From assembly GCA_001790315.1 (NCBI GenBank), contig MGCE01000008.1, positions 1-10,294 of the forward strand: a stretch of DNA of 10,294 bases, read 5' to 3'. The position numbers and the translations under genes are program-made. Origin of the DNA: Candidatus Rokubacteria bacterium RIFCSPLOWO2_02_FULL_72_37 (lineage in GTDB: Bacteria > Methylomirabilota > Methylomirabilia > Rokubacteriales > CSP1-6). Numbering within the stretch: the first letter of the stretch is position 1; every line of letters starts with the position of its first letter. Under the pieces are notes generated by a model that had not been told where the DNA came from, searched no databases, and saw nothing but the letters and a program-made list of their open reading frames with translations. This document shows, piece after piece, positions 1 through 6,732 of this stretch.

Positions 1-67
1 ACTCGGCGAGGGCCGGCGTGGCGAGGGCGAGCAGCAGGAGCGTCACGGTCAACCGGGCCAGCGACAT
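1..67 (-). CDS. Exported protein, N-terminal fragment (signal peptide only)
   Basis: The gene runs off the left edge, and only its first 22 codons are visible. They read as a textbook Sec signal peptide: a short N-region with one arginine (MSLAR), a hydrophobic core rich in Leu, Val and Ala, then a TPALA/E signal peptidase I site (A-x-A just before Glu22). There is no lipobox cysteine. The ATG at 65-67 is well supported by a GGAGGT ribosome binding site five bases upstream. The mature protein is outside the window, so its function is unknown beyond export to the periplasm or outside. It is transcribed divergently from the methyltransferase at 292, sharing the 68-291 spacer. What is seen: start, ribosome binding site and signal peptide. 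What is inferred: export. Confidence 0.8.
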   Translation of the reverse strand, partial: MSLARLTVTLLLLALATPALAE

Positions 68-72
68 GGCGC

Positions 73-78
73 ACCTCC
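73..78 (-). promoter_or_regulatory. Strong Shine-Dalgarno for the exported protein
   Basis: On the minus strand these bases read GGAGGT, an excellent match to the anti-Shine-Dalgarno sequence, with five bases to the ATG at 65-67. It fixes the start of the truncated exported-protein gene. About 25-30 bases further upstream (101-109, minus strand) is TGCTACCAT, a possible extended -10 element matching TATAAT at four of six positions, but I see no convincing -35. The promoter is therefore only tentative. Confidence 0.7.
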
Positions 79-129
79 GTGCGACGTTCGGTGGAGCCGG
101 ATGGTAGCAGATCGAGCGTGGGCCGGCGA

Positions 130-147
130 CAGGAAAGGCCGTTCCTG
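130..147. promoter_or_regulatory. Near-perfect 18-bp palindrome, candidate operator
   Basis: CAGGAA (130-135) is mirrored by TTCCTG (142-147), with AGGCCG between. The central GGCC is itself self-complementary, so only one base pair (136/141) breaks an 18-base palindrome. It lies in the divergent spacer, 63 bases from the exported-protein ATG and 144 from the methyltransferase GTG, which suits an operator for a dimeric regulator acting on one or both genes. Two weaker hairpins lie nearby: GGCGT/ACGCC at 171-185 and GGGGC/GCCCC at 186-199. No T-run follows any of these, so an intrinsic terminator is unlikely. Function is inferred from symmetry and position; palindromes also arise by chance in GC-rich DNA. 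Confidence 0.3.
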
Positions 148-291
148 CCACACGCACCGCGCCCGCGCTTGGCGTCAATAACGCCGGGGCTCCGGCCCCC
201 TTGGCGCGGCGGCCGCCCGTTGCAGCCAGTTTGGTTCGAGGGTGTCTCGCGTAGCGTTGACGGGGCCCCGGCCGGCTGATAGCGTGCCGCC

Positions 292-1080
292 GTGACGGTC
301 TTCAAGCCAGCCGTCCTCGAGCGGGCCTACTCCACGCCGGACGTGGTGGAGCAGCGCGCACGCATCCGGGCCAAGCTGGTAGCGCGTTTCGGCGAGCACG
401 GGCTCGATGTCGGATGCGGGCCCGGGTTTCTGGTCTGCGAGCTCGCGGGCGCCGTCGGCCCTCCGGGCCGCGCGGTCGGCGTGGACGTCTCCGCCGAGAT
501 GGTCGCCGCCGCCACGGAGCGGGCACGGCGCTCGGCCCTGGCGGAGCGCACCGAGTTCGCGCAGGGCGACGCGACGGAGCTGTGCTTCAGCACGCGGAGT
601 TTCGACTTCGTCACCGCGATCCAGGTCTACGAGTACGTTGCGGATGTCCCGCGAGCCCTGGCCGAAGCGCATCGCGTGCTCAAGCCGGGCGGGCGCCTGG
701 TCGTGATGGACAGCGACTGGGATTCCTGCGTTTGGTTCGTGGACGACCGCGAGCGGGCCGGGCGGGTCCTCAAGGCCTGGGAAGCGCACTTCGTCCACCC
801 CCATCTGCCCGCCGAGTTGCCAGGGCTCCTCGCCCGGGCAGGCTTCGCGCTCGTGAGCACGAGCGTGGTGCCGTTGCTCAATCTCCACCTCGAGGAGAAC
901 ACGTACAGCCACGGCATGATCGACGTGGTCGCGCGCTTTGTCAGCCGCAAGGCCGGCATCTCCGGAGAGGTGGCGCAGGCCTGGGTCGATGATGTCCGCA
1001 GCCAGGAGGCCAAGGGCCACTACTTCTTCAGTCTGTCGCGCTTCCTCTTCCTGGCCGAGCGGTCAGGAACCCGGGGCTGA
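292..1080 (+). CDS. Class I SAM-dependent methyltransferase
   Basis: A 262-residue soluble protein of the Methyltransf_11/UbiE-like type. The SAM-binding motif I is LDVGCGPG (38-45). An acidic strand-2 end sits in GVDVSAEM (63-70, Asp65), GDATEL is at 92-97, and the post-motif strand and helix run from FDFVTAI (104-110) to HRVLKPGGRLVVMD (127-140). The C-terminal third, with SHGMIDVV and FFSLSRFLF, probably binds the acceptor; these segments do not identify the substrate. The start is a GTG, chosen because an in-frame TAG at 280-282 leaves no room upstream and the residues before motif I look like a normal helical lead-in. There is no good Shine-Dalgarno. It stands alone on the plus strand, divergent from the exported protein and convergent with the long minus-strand operon. 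Fold confidence is high; the methylated substrate (small molecule, quinone or lipid) is unknown. Confidence 0.85.
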   Translation: MTVFKPAVLERAYSTPDVVEQRARIRAKLVARFGEHGLDVGCGPGFLVCELAGAVGPPGRAVGVDVSAEMVAAATERARRSALAERTEFAQGDATELCFSTRSFDFVTAIQVYEYVADVPRALAEAHRVLKPGGRLVVMDSDWDSCVWFVDDRERAGRVLKAWEAHFVHPHLPAELPGLLARAGFALVSTSVVPLLNLHLEENTYSHGMIDVVARFVSRKAGISGEVAQAWVDDVRSQEAKGHYFFSLSRFLFLAERSGTRG

Positions 1081-1122
1081 GTCGACGCGAATCGGGTAGC
1101 GAGCGGCGCGCCGATCAGGAGA

Positions 1123-2154
1123 TCAGGAGGAGCAGGAGCGGCCGTACTTCCTGTGGAAGTGCGGGAGCACTCCCGCGGCGAGGCGCTCGATCACCCGCAG
1201 CACCTTCGCGTGCTCCATCCCGGGCCAGCTGACGCGCAGGATGAAGTAGTTCGACTCCAGCCGCGCCACTCGCGCCTCGAGCTGCTCGATGACGTCCTCC
1301 GCCGTGCCGAGGAGGAAGCGGTCCCGCGCCAGCTTCTCGAACCCGATTCGGAAGCTCTCGTCCCCGGGCAGCACCTTGTCCTGCCCCCAGTCCGCGTAGG
1401 CCGCGTACTTCGGCGCGAGGAAGGGCCGCGCGATGTCGAACGCCTCTTCGCGAGTCGGCGCCACGTGGCACTCGAGCGCGATCGGCCGCCAAGGGGGCCG
1501 CGCGTGGCCCGATCCAGCGAGCGTCTCCTTGTAGAGCCGCCACTGACGCTCGATCGTCGCGAGCGGCGCATGCGGATTCGCGTACCACGCGTAGCCGAGC
1601 CGCGCGGCGCGCGCGACGGCGGCGTCCGCGTTCGCCGCGATCCAGACCGGCGGGAACGGCTTCTGCACGGGCCGGATCGTGCACGTGGCTCCATGGAGTC
1701 GGAAGAACCGGCCCTCGTGCGTCACGCCGTCCTCCGTCCAGAGCCGCCTCACGAGCTCGAGGGCCTCGAGCATCCGGGGGACGCCGTCGCGCCGGGCCAC
1801 GCCGAACGCCTCGTACTCCGCCTCTCGATACCCCAGCCCGATGCCGAACACCACGCGGCCCTCGGACATGATGTCGAGTGTGGCGACGTCCTCGGCCACC
1901 TGCACGGGGTTGAGGAGCGCGAGCAGGACGATCGACAGCACGAGGTCCATCGCGCCGGTCTCGCCGGCGAGGCGCGCGAGCAGCGGCAGGTTCTGCAGCG
2001 CCTGGTAGGGCGGCGACACGTAGTGGTGGCCGGCGGCAACCGCGTCGAAGCCCGCGTCACGCGCGAGTCGCGCCTGCTCGAGGCACTCGCGGAAGCGCCG
2101 GACCGGATCATCGCTCCGCGGCTGCTGCGGCATCAGGAACACGCCGAGCTTCAT
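1123..2154 (-). CDS. Luciferase-like (LLM class) flavin-dependent oxidoreductase
   Basis: A 343-residue protein of the bacterial luciferase-like TIM-barrel family, whose members use FMN or coenzyme F420 for monooxygenation or dehydrogenation. Family landmarks: KLGVFL at the first strand (2-7), AGFDAVAAGHHY (34-45), LDIMSEGRVVFGIGLGYRE (93-111), a helix ending LRRLW-like at 133-139 (LELVRRLW), and PVWIAANAD (169-177). Length is normal for the family. The ATG at 2152-2154 overlaps the livF TGA (ATGA), with GAGGG about seven bases upstream; it gives a family-typical N-terminus, whereas the longer open frame upstream is only a shadow of livF. It is the last gene of the operon. The C-terminus ends in a short Ser/Cys tail beside an 8-base tandem duplication (GATCAGGA twice, 1113-1128) that does not alter the frame. 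Cofactor and substrate cannot be read from the sequence. Confidence 0.88.
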   Translation of the reverse strand: MKLGVFLMPQQPRSDDPVRRFRECLEQARLARDAGFDAVAAGHHYVSPPYQALQNLPLLARLAGETGAMDLVLSIVLLALLNPVQVAEDVATLDIMSEGRVVFGIGLGYREAEYEAFGVARRDGVPRMLEALELVRRLWTEDGVTHEGRFFRLHGATCTIRPVQKPFPPVWIAANADAAVARAARLGYAWYANPHAPLATIERQWRLYKETLAGSGHARPPWRPIALECHVAPTREEAFDIARPFLAPKYAAYADWGQDKVLPGDESFRIGFEKLARDRFLLGTAEDVIEQLEARVARLESNYFILRVSWPGMEHAKVLRVIERLAAGVLPHFHRKYGRSCSS

Positions 2155-2888
2155 CGCCAGCCCTCGCCCTTTCGCCCGCCGAGAAACAGCGCCTGGACCT
2201 GCGCGTCCTCGAGGAGCGCGCGCCCGGTGCCCTCGCAGAACGTGCTCCCGCGCGCCAGCACGTAGGCGCGGTCCGCGATCTCGAGCGCCCGCACCGCGTT
2301 CTGCTCGACCAGGAGCACGGCGACGCCGGCGGCGCGCAGCGCGTCCATCTTCTCGAAGACGAGGTCGACGAAGCGGGGCGCGAGGCCGAGTGACGGCTCG
2401 TCGAGGAGGAGCAGGCGCGGCCGCGCCATGAGCCCGCGGGCGATCGCGCACATCTGCTGCTCGCCGCCGGACATCGTGCCGGCGAGCTGGCCGAGCCGCT
2501 CGCGCAGGCGCGGGAACAGGCCGAGCACCCACTCCATCGCCTCGCGCACGCGGGCGCGGTCGCGGCGGAACAGGAACGCGCCCATCTCGAGGTTTTCGCG
2601 CACGGTCATGAGCGGAAACACGACACGCCCCTGCGGCACGTACATGAGACCGTCACGCGGCAGCAGGTGCGGCGGCCGGCCGACGAGATCACGCCCGTCG
2701 AAGCGGATGTCCCCGCGCCACGGGGGCAGCAGCCCGACGACGCTCCGGAGCACCGTGGACTTCCCCGCCCCGTTCGGGCCGATCAGGCTCACGATCTCGC
2801 CCGCGGCGACGCGGATCGAGACGTCCTCGAGCACCTGCACGACGCCGTACCCGGTGGACAGGCCGCCCACGTCGAGCAGCGCGCTCAT
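2151..2888 (-). CDS. livF: Branched-chain-type ABC transporter ATPase, LivF family
   Basis: A 245-residue cytoplasmic ATPase, one half of the nucleotide-binding heterodimer that powers the LivHM permease. Walker A is GPNGAGKST (37-45), the Q-loop glutamine is Gln86 in VPQGR, the signature is MSGGEQQ (139-145; Met replaces the usual Leu), and Walker B is LLLLDEP (159-165) followed by SLGLAP. At the H-loop it has VEQN (194-197) in place of histidine, which is the hallmark separating LivF from LivG. Length is standard. Its ATG overlaps the livG TGA (ATGA at 2885-2888) and its own TGA overlaps the start of the luciferase-like gene, so translational coupling on both sides is likely. Family assignment is secure; transported substrate is not. 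Confidence 0.95.
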   Translation of the reverse strand: MSALLDVGGLSTGYGVVQVLEDVSIRVAAGEIVSLIGPNGAGKSTVLRSVVGLLPPWRGDIRFDGRDLVGRPPHLLPRDGLMYVPQGRVVFPLMTVRENLEMGAFLFRRDRARVREAMEWVLGLFPRLRERLGQLAGTMSGGEQQMCAIARGLMARPRLLLLDEPSLGLAPRFVDLVFEKMDALRAAGVAVLLVEQNAVRALEIADRAYVLARGSTFCEGTGRALLEDAQVQALFLGGRKGEGWR

Positions 2889-3592
2889 GGCCGCGCCGTC
2901 CCGAAGTAGGCCTCGCGTACGCGCGGATCGTCGCGCACGTCCTTCGGCGCGCCCGCGGCGATCACGCTGCCCATGTCCATGACGAGCACGGTCTCCGCGA
3001 GCCCCATGACGAGCGGCATGTCGTGGTCGATGACCAGGAAGGTCGTGCCCTGCCGCTGGAGCGCCAGCAGACGGTCGGCGATGGCGCGCGCGAGCGTGGG
3101 GTTGACGCCCGCGAACGGCTCGTCGAGGAGCACCAGGCGAGGCCGGAGCATCAGCACGCGGGCGAGCTCGGTGAGCTTCCGCTGTCCATAGGAGAGGCTC
3201 GACGCCGGCGCGTCGGCGTGGGCGGTGAGCCCGACGAAATCGAGCAGCTTGAGGGCCCGGTGCACCACCTCGCGCAGCGTCCCCTCCCGCACCGCGGCCG
3301 TCATGTTCTCGAGGACGGTCATCTCGCCGAAGAGACGTGGGAGCTGGAACGTCCGCCCGAGACCGAGCCGCGCCACCTGCCACGGCGAGAGACCGGTGAT
3401 GTCGCGGCCCTCGAAACGCACGACGCCGGCGTTCGGGCGAACGTTGCCGGTGATCAGGTCGAACGTCGTGGTCTTCCCCGAGCCGTTCGGTCCGATCAGC
3501 GCGGTGATGACACCCGGCTGCAGGCGGAAGGTCGCCCCGTCGACGGCTCGGAGACCGCCGAAGCGCTTCTCGAGCCCCTCGACGTGCAGCAC
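2885..3592 (-). CDS. livG: Branched-chain-type ABC transporter ATPase, LivG family
   Basis: A 235-residue ATPase paired with LivF. Walker A is GPNGSGKTT (34-42), the Q-loop is RTFQLPRLF (80-88), the signature is LSYGQRK (133-139), as usual for LivG, Walker B is LVLLDEP (153-159) followed by FAGVNP, and the H-loop histidine is His190 in IDHDM. It is about 20 residues shorter than E. coli LivG (255 aa). The shortening falls in the helical segment between the Q-loop and the signature (about residues 95-132), which contacts other parts of the transporter. All catalytic motifs are kept, so it should be active. The start is GTG at 3590-3592, nine bases after the livM stop, with only a distant GGAG upstream. 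Its stop overlaps the livF ATG. Confidence 0.95.
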   Translation of the reverse strand: MLHVEGLEKRFGGLRAVDGATFRLQPGVITALIGPNGSGKTTTFDLITGNVRPNAGVVRFEGRDITGLSPWQVARLGLGRTFQLPRLFGEMTVLENMTAAVREGTLREVVHRALKLLDFVGLTAHADAPASSLSYGQRKLTELARVLMLRPRLVLLDEPFAGVNPTLARAIADRLLALQRQGTTFLVIDHDMPLVMGLAETVLVMDMGSVIAAGAPKDVRDDPRVREAYFGTARP

Positions 3593-3601
3593 CGGTCGGC
3601 G

Positions 3602-4570
3602 CTACTCCGGCGCCGCTTCGAGCGGCGCCGGGCGCGCGGCGAGGCGCCGCAGGAACGCGCGGCCGGGCGCGAGCCACCCGCGCTGCCGGAACGCGTCGGC
3701 CAGACCTTTCGGGAGGAAGAGCACGGTGACGATCACGAGCGCGCCGAACAGCGCCGTGTGGATGAAGGGGAACCGCGCCCACAGGACCTCGGCCAGGACC
3801 GAAAGCGTGACCCCGCCGATCAGCGGCCCCCACACGGTGCCGGCGCCGCCGAGGAGCACCGCGACGATCGCCGTCAGGTCGATCTGCGTCGCGAACGCCG
3901 TCACGGGGTCGACGTAGCTCACGTGCCAGGCGTAGATCCCGCCGAGGACGCCGGGGAAGAACGCGCTCAGCACGAAGGCCTGGAGCTTCGCGAGCGTGGT
4001 GTTGATGCCGAGGTTGTCGGCGCCGCCCTCGTCCTCCCGGATCGCGAGCAGCCGGAGGCCGAAGCGCGAGTTGTCCAGGAGCGACGTGATCCCGACGAGG
4101 GCGGCGGCGACGAGCACCACGGCCCAGTACACGGCCCTGAGGTCCAGCACCGGCGGCAAGTAGAGGCCGCGGCCGCCGTCCGTCACCGGCTCCCAGGCGA
4201 ACGCGATGCGCTCGGCAATTCGCGAGAGTCCCAGCATGCCGATGGCGAAGTACGGCCCGCGGAGCCGCAGCATGATCCACCCGAGCGGCAGCGACAGGAG
4301 CGCGGCGAGGAGGCCGCCGGCGAGCGCCGCGAGCGGCCACGCGACGTGGAGCTTGATGATCAGGACTGCCGCGGTGTACGCGCCGACGCCGAAGAACGTG
4401 ACTTGCCCGAACGACAAGTACCCCGTGTAGCCCGAGATGATGTTCCACGCGTACGCGAGCCCCGTGAACATCGCGAGCGAGATCAGGACGGAGAGCACGT
4501 AGTTGTTGGCGACGAGCGGCACGGCCCCGGCGCCAGCGAGCGCGAGGCCGACGAGCAGGGCGCGGGGCAT
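3602..4570 (-). CDS. livM: Branched-chain-type ABC transporter permease, LivM family
   Basis: A 322-residue inner-membrane permease (BPD_transp_2 family), partner of LivH. Hydrophobic segments begin at residue 4 and recur through the chain. Family marks include the GYTGYLSFGQVTFFGVGAY stretch (47-65), RLRGPYFAI (102-110), the cytoplasmic coupling loop LLAIREDEGGADNLGI (174-189) that docks on the ATPases, and LLGGAGTVWGPLIGG (239-253). The C-terminus is a basic, cytoplasmic tail. The start is ATG at 4568-4570; an adjacent in-frame TTG (4571-4573) is the only upstream alternative. No Shine-Dalgarno precedes it. The ATG instead shares a base with the TGA of a 22-codon micro-ORF (TGATG), so re-initiation after that ORF is a plausible way to translate livM. 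Family call is secure. Confidence 0.94.
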   Translation of the reverse strand: MPRALLVGLALAGAGAVPLVANNYVLSVLISLAMFTGLAYAWNIISGYTGYLSFGQVTFFGVGAYTAAVLIIKLHVAWPLAALAGGLLAALLSLPLGWIMLRLRGPYFAIGMLGLSRIAERIAFAWEPVTDGGRGLYLPPVLDLRAVYWAVVLVAAALVGITSLLDNSRFGLRLLAIREDEGGADNLGINTTLAKLQAFVLSAFFPGVLGGIYAWHVSYVDPVTAFATQIDLTAIVAVLLGGAGTVWGPLIGGVTLSVLAEVLWARFPFIHTALFGALVIVTVLFLPKGLADAFRQRGWLAPGRAFLRRLAARPAPLEAAPE

Positions 4571-4638
4571 CAACGGTACCGGGGGCCGCGAGGCCGCGAT
4601 GTCGGTGGGTGGGGCAGGACAGGGAGGCGGGGCGTCAT
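4570..4638 (-). CDS. Possible 22-codon micro-ORF bridging livH and livM
   Basis: An ATG overlapping the livH stop (ATGA, 4635-4638) opens a 22-codon frame that ends in a TGA overlapping the livM ATG (TGATG, 4568-4572). It exactly fills the livH-livM gap with no slack at either end. The predicted peptide is proline- and arginine-rich (seven Pro, five Arg), not hydrophobic, and resembles no family I know. A GGAG lies only two bases before its ATG, too close for a normal ribosome binding site, so initiation would have to be by coupling to livH. The likely value would be carrying ribosomes to livM, which has no Shine-Dalgarno of its own. Chance is a real alternative, since stop-free frames are common in this GC-rich DNA. 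Confidence 0.3.
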   Translation of the reverse strand: MTPRLPVLPHPPTSRPRGPRYR

Positions 4639-5507
4639 CGCTCCGCGATCCCCAGCAGGCCCGCCGGCCGGACGAGGAGGACCAGCAGCAGCAGCACGTA
4701 CGCCATGACCTCGCCGAACACCGTGGCGATGAAGAACGAGCCGAAGACCTCCGCGATCCCGAGGACGAGCGCGCCGAGGAGGCTCCCCGCCACGCTGCCG
4801 AGCCCGCCCACGATGATCACGGCGAAGGCCTTCAGGATGAGGAGGCTCCCGCTCTGCGGGTCCATCGGCAGGATCAGCATGATGAGGGAGCCGGCGGCGG
4901 CGCCGAGCGCCGCCCCGAGCCCGAAGGTCACGAGCCGGGTGCGACGCACGTCGACGCCGCACGTGATCGCGACCTCCGGGTGCTGAGCGGTCGCGCGGAT
5001 CGCGCGGCCGAACGCCGTCCACCTGAGGAACGCCACGGTGGCCACGGTGAGGGCCACGGCGGTCAGGAACGCGAGGCCCCGCGCCTTCGGGACGACGAAG
5101 CCGGCGACGCGCAGGGAGCCGCTGACCACCGGGATCGAGCGGATGTCGGCGCCGAAGACGAGGAGCCCCACGTTGATGATGATGAGCGAGAGGCCGAACG
5201 TGACGAGGAGCGCCGCCATCGGCTGGCCCCCGAGCACGCGCTCCATCAGGAGGCGCTGAAGAGCCCAGCCGACACCGAAGAGCACGGCCGCGGAGAACGG
5301 CAGCGCCACGAGCGGATGGAGGCCGAGCGCGGTGTAGCCCCAGAACGTGAGGAACGCGCCCAGCATCACGAGCTCGCCGTGGGCGAAATTGATCACGCGC
5401 ATGACGCCGAACACGAGGTTCAGCCCGAGGGCCAGAAGGCCGTAGAGCCCCGCCAGCATCACGCCGTGGATCAGGAGCTGGCCCCAGAGGACCGGTTCCC
5501 AGAGCAT
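4635..5507 (-). CDS. livH: Branched-chain-type ABC transporter permease, LivH family
   Basis: A 290-residue multi-pass inner-membrane permease (BPD_transp_2 family). Family features include the N-terminal helix GLYGLLALGLNLVFG (20-34), the highly conserved RVINFAHGELVMLGAF (37-52), the cytoplasmic coupling loop GRAIRATAQHPEVAITCGVDV (167-187) that contacts the ATPases, and IIVGGLGSVAGSLLGA (231-246). Length matches the family. The ATG at 5505-5507 has GGGAGG eleven bases upstream and lies 18 bases after the binding-protein stop. The gene order binding protein-H-M-G-F is the classical order of the E. coli livKHMGF locus. Substrate is not determined by the permease sequence. Confidence 0.95.
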   Translation of the reverse strand: MLWEPVLWGQLLIHGVMLAGLYGLLALGLNLVFGVMRVINFAHGELVMLGAFLTFWGYTALGLHPLVALPFSAAVLFGVGWALQRLLMERVLGGQPMAALLVTFGLSLIIINVGLLVFGADIRSIPVVSGSLRVAGFVVPKARGLAFLTAVALTVATVAFLRWTAFGRAIRATAQHPEVAITCGVDVRRTRLVTFGLGAALGAAAGSLIMLILPMDPQSGSLLILKAFAVIIVGGLGSVAGSLLGALVLGIAEVFGSFFIATVFGEVMAYVLLLLVLLVRPAGLLGIAER

Positions 5508-5525
5508 CCGCTCGCGCGCCTCCCG

Positions 5526-6713
5526 CTACCGCCGCTCGGCCCACGGCGGCGCGGGCAGCATCGCCTTGGCCGTTGCCGTCCCGCCGGGCCACAGGATCTC
5601 CTTCTTGCCGCCCTGCCACTGGACGATGATGCTCGTCTTGCCGATCTGGCCCCCCGTCTCGCTCACCTTGTAGCGCCCGAAGATCGTCGCGAGGTCGAGC
5701 TCGCCGAGTGCCTGCCGGATCTTGTCCTGGTCGAGCGAGCCCGCCTTGCGCACGCCCGCTTCGAACGCCTGCATTCCGCCGTACGTCCCGGCGGCGTGGT
5801 AGTTCGGCTCGCGGCCGTACTTCTTCTTGAACCGCTCGACGAACTCGGCGTTGCCCGGCGTCTTCATGCGCGAGTCCCAGTGGTCGGAGGCGAGCACGAA
5901 CTCGGCGTCCTTGCCGAGCGCCTTGTAGAACTCCGGCACGGCCGCGCCGTGCCCCGCGAAGAGGAGCCTCGGGCTGTAGTCGAGCTCCTTCGACTGCCGC
6001 ACCGAGAGGACCGACTCCGGCTCGTAGCATCCGCAGACGAGCACGTCGGCGCCGAGGGCCTTGATGCGCGTCAGCATCGCGGAGAAGTCGGTCGTCCCGC
6101 GCGGGAAGTACTCGTTGTGGACGACCTTGAGCCCCTTCTTCTGCGCGAGGTCTGCCACGGCCGGCGTCGCGACGCGGAGCGCCTCCGAGTCCTCGCTCAT
6201 GAACGCGATGGTCTTCAGTCCGCGCTCGAGCGCGAGGTCCACCACTCCGATGTAGTAGAGGCTCGACGGCGTGAGCGTCTGGATCAGGTAGCGGTAGCCG
6301 CGCTTCCACAGCGCGTCACCCGCGGCCATCGGCGCGACCATCACCTTCTTGTACTTCTCGTTGACGGTGCTCGCCGCCGCCGACACCGGCGTCGAGTACG
6401 GCCCCGCGACGAGGTCGACCTTGTCGTCGACGATGAGCTTCTCGTAGAGCTTCGCGCCCGTGCCGGGGTCGCTCTTGTCGTCGTAGACCTTCAGCGTGAC
6501 GGGCCGGCCCAGCAGGCCGCCCTTCGCGTTCACGTCGTCCACCCAGAGCTGGTACGCCTGGAGGACGTACGTGGCCGTCACGGCGAGGCGACCCGTCTGC
6601 GAGATCGAGGCGCCGACCACGATGGGATTCTGTCCCGACGCGGGCGAGAGCGTTCCGGCGGCCAGGGCCGCGAGCGCGGCAACTGCGACGAGCGCGTACC
6701 AGCGTTTCCTCAT
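5526..6713 (-). CDS. Periplasmic type I substrate-binding protein of the LIV transporter
   Basis: A 395-residue precursor of the Peripla_BP_6 (leucine/isoleucine/valine-binding) fold. Residues 1-27 are a Sec signal peptide: basic MRKRW, an Ala/Leu/Val core and SPASG before cleavage near Gln28. There is no lipobox cysteine, so it should be soluble in the periplasm. The mature part opens with IVVGASISQTGRLA (31-44), the usual first strand and ligand-binding turn, followed by DDVNAKGGLLGRPV (59-72), DLVAGPYST (100-108) and, near the end, the AGSLDQDKIRQAL helix (324-336). A Cys-x-Cys pair (Cys227, Cys229) lies in the VLVCGCYEP strand-to-loop, near where the lobes meet. AAGGGGGGAACC precedes the ATG, so initiation should be good. 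It sits between the catabolic genes and the permeases. LIV-type binders recognise amino acids, amides, short-chain or aromatic acids, so the ligand here is open. Confidence 0.93.
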   Translation of the reverse strand: MRKRWYALVAVAALAALAAGTLSPASGQNPIVVGASISQTGRLAVTATYVLQAYQLWVDDVNAKGGLLGRPVTLKVYDDKSDPGTGAKLYEKLIVDDKVDLVAGPYSTPVSAAASTVNEKYKKVMVAPMAAGDALWKRGYRYLIQTLTPSSLYYIGVVDLALERGLKTIAFMSEDSEALRVATPAVADLAQKKGLKVVHNEYFPRGTTDFSAMLTRIKALGADVLVCGCYEPESVLSVRQSKELDYSPRLLFAGHGAAVPEFYKALGKDAEFVLASDHWDSRMKTPGNAEFVERFKKKYGREPNYHAAGTYGGMQAFEAGVRKAGSLDQDKIRQALGELDLATIFGRYKVSETGGQIGKTSIIVQWQGGKKEILWPGGTATAKAMLPAPPWAERR

Positions 6714-6732
6714 GGTTCCCCCCTTGTGTCGG

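Noticed and set aside
79..279. A 66-codon plus-strand open frame in the divergent spacer
   Set aside because: Arg/Pro-rich product, no ribosome binding site, and it would cover the palindrome and the promoter region; most likely chance.
175..1020. A 281-codon minus-strand open frame opposite the methyltransferase
   Set aside because: No recognisable domain, while the plus-strand frame carries complete SAM-binding motifs.
1081..1122. Possible bidirectional terminator between the convergent methyltransferase and luciferase-like genes
   Set aside because: There is a 10-base palindrome (CGGCGCGCCG, 1104-1113), but no T-run on either side and no longer stem; not an intrinsic terminator by normal criteria.
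1113..1128. Tandem 8-base duplication GATCAGGA at the end of the luciferase-like gene
   Set aside because: Too short to indicate a mobile element or attachment site, and removing one copy leaves the same stop codon in place.
3023..4708. A 561-codon plus-strand open frame opposite livG and livM
   Set aside because: Same low-complexity charged composition, with no motif; livG and livM on the other strand explain the interval fully.
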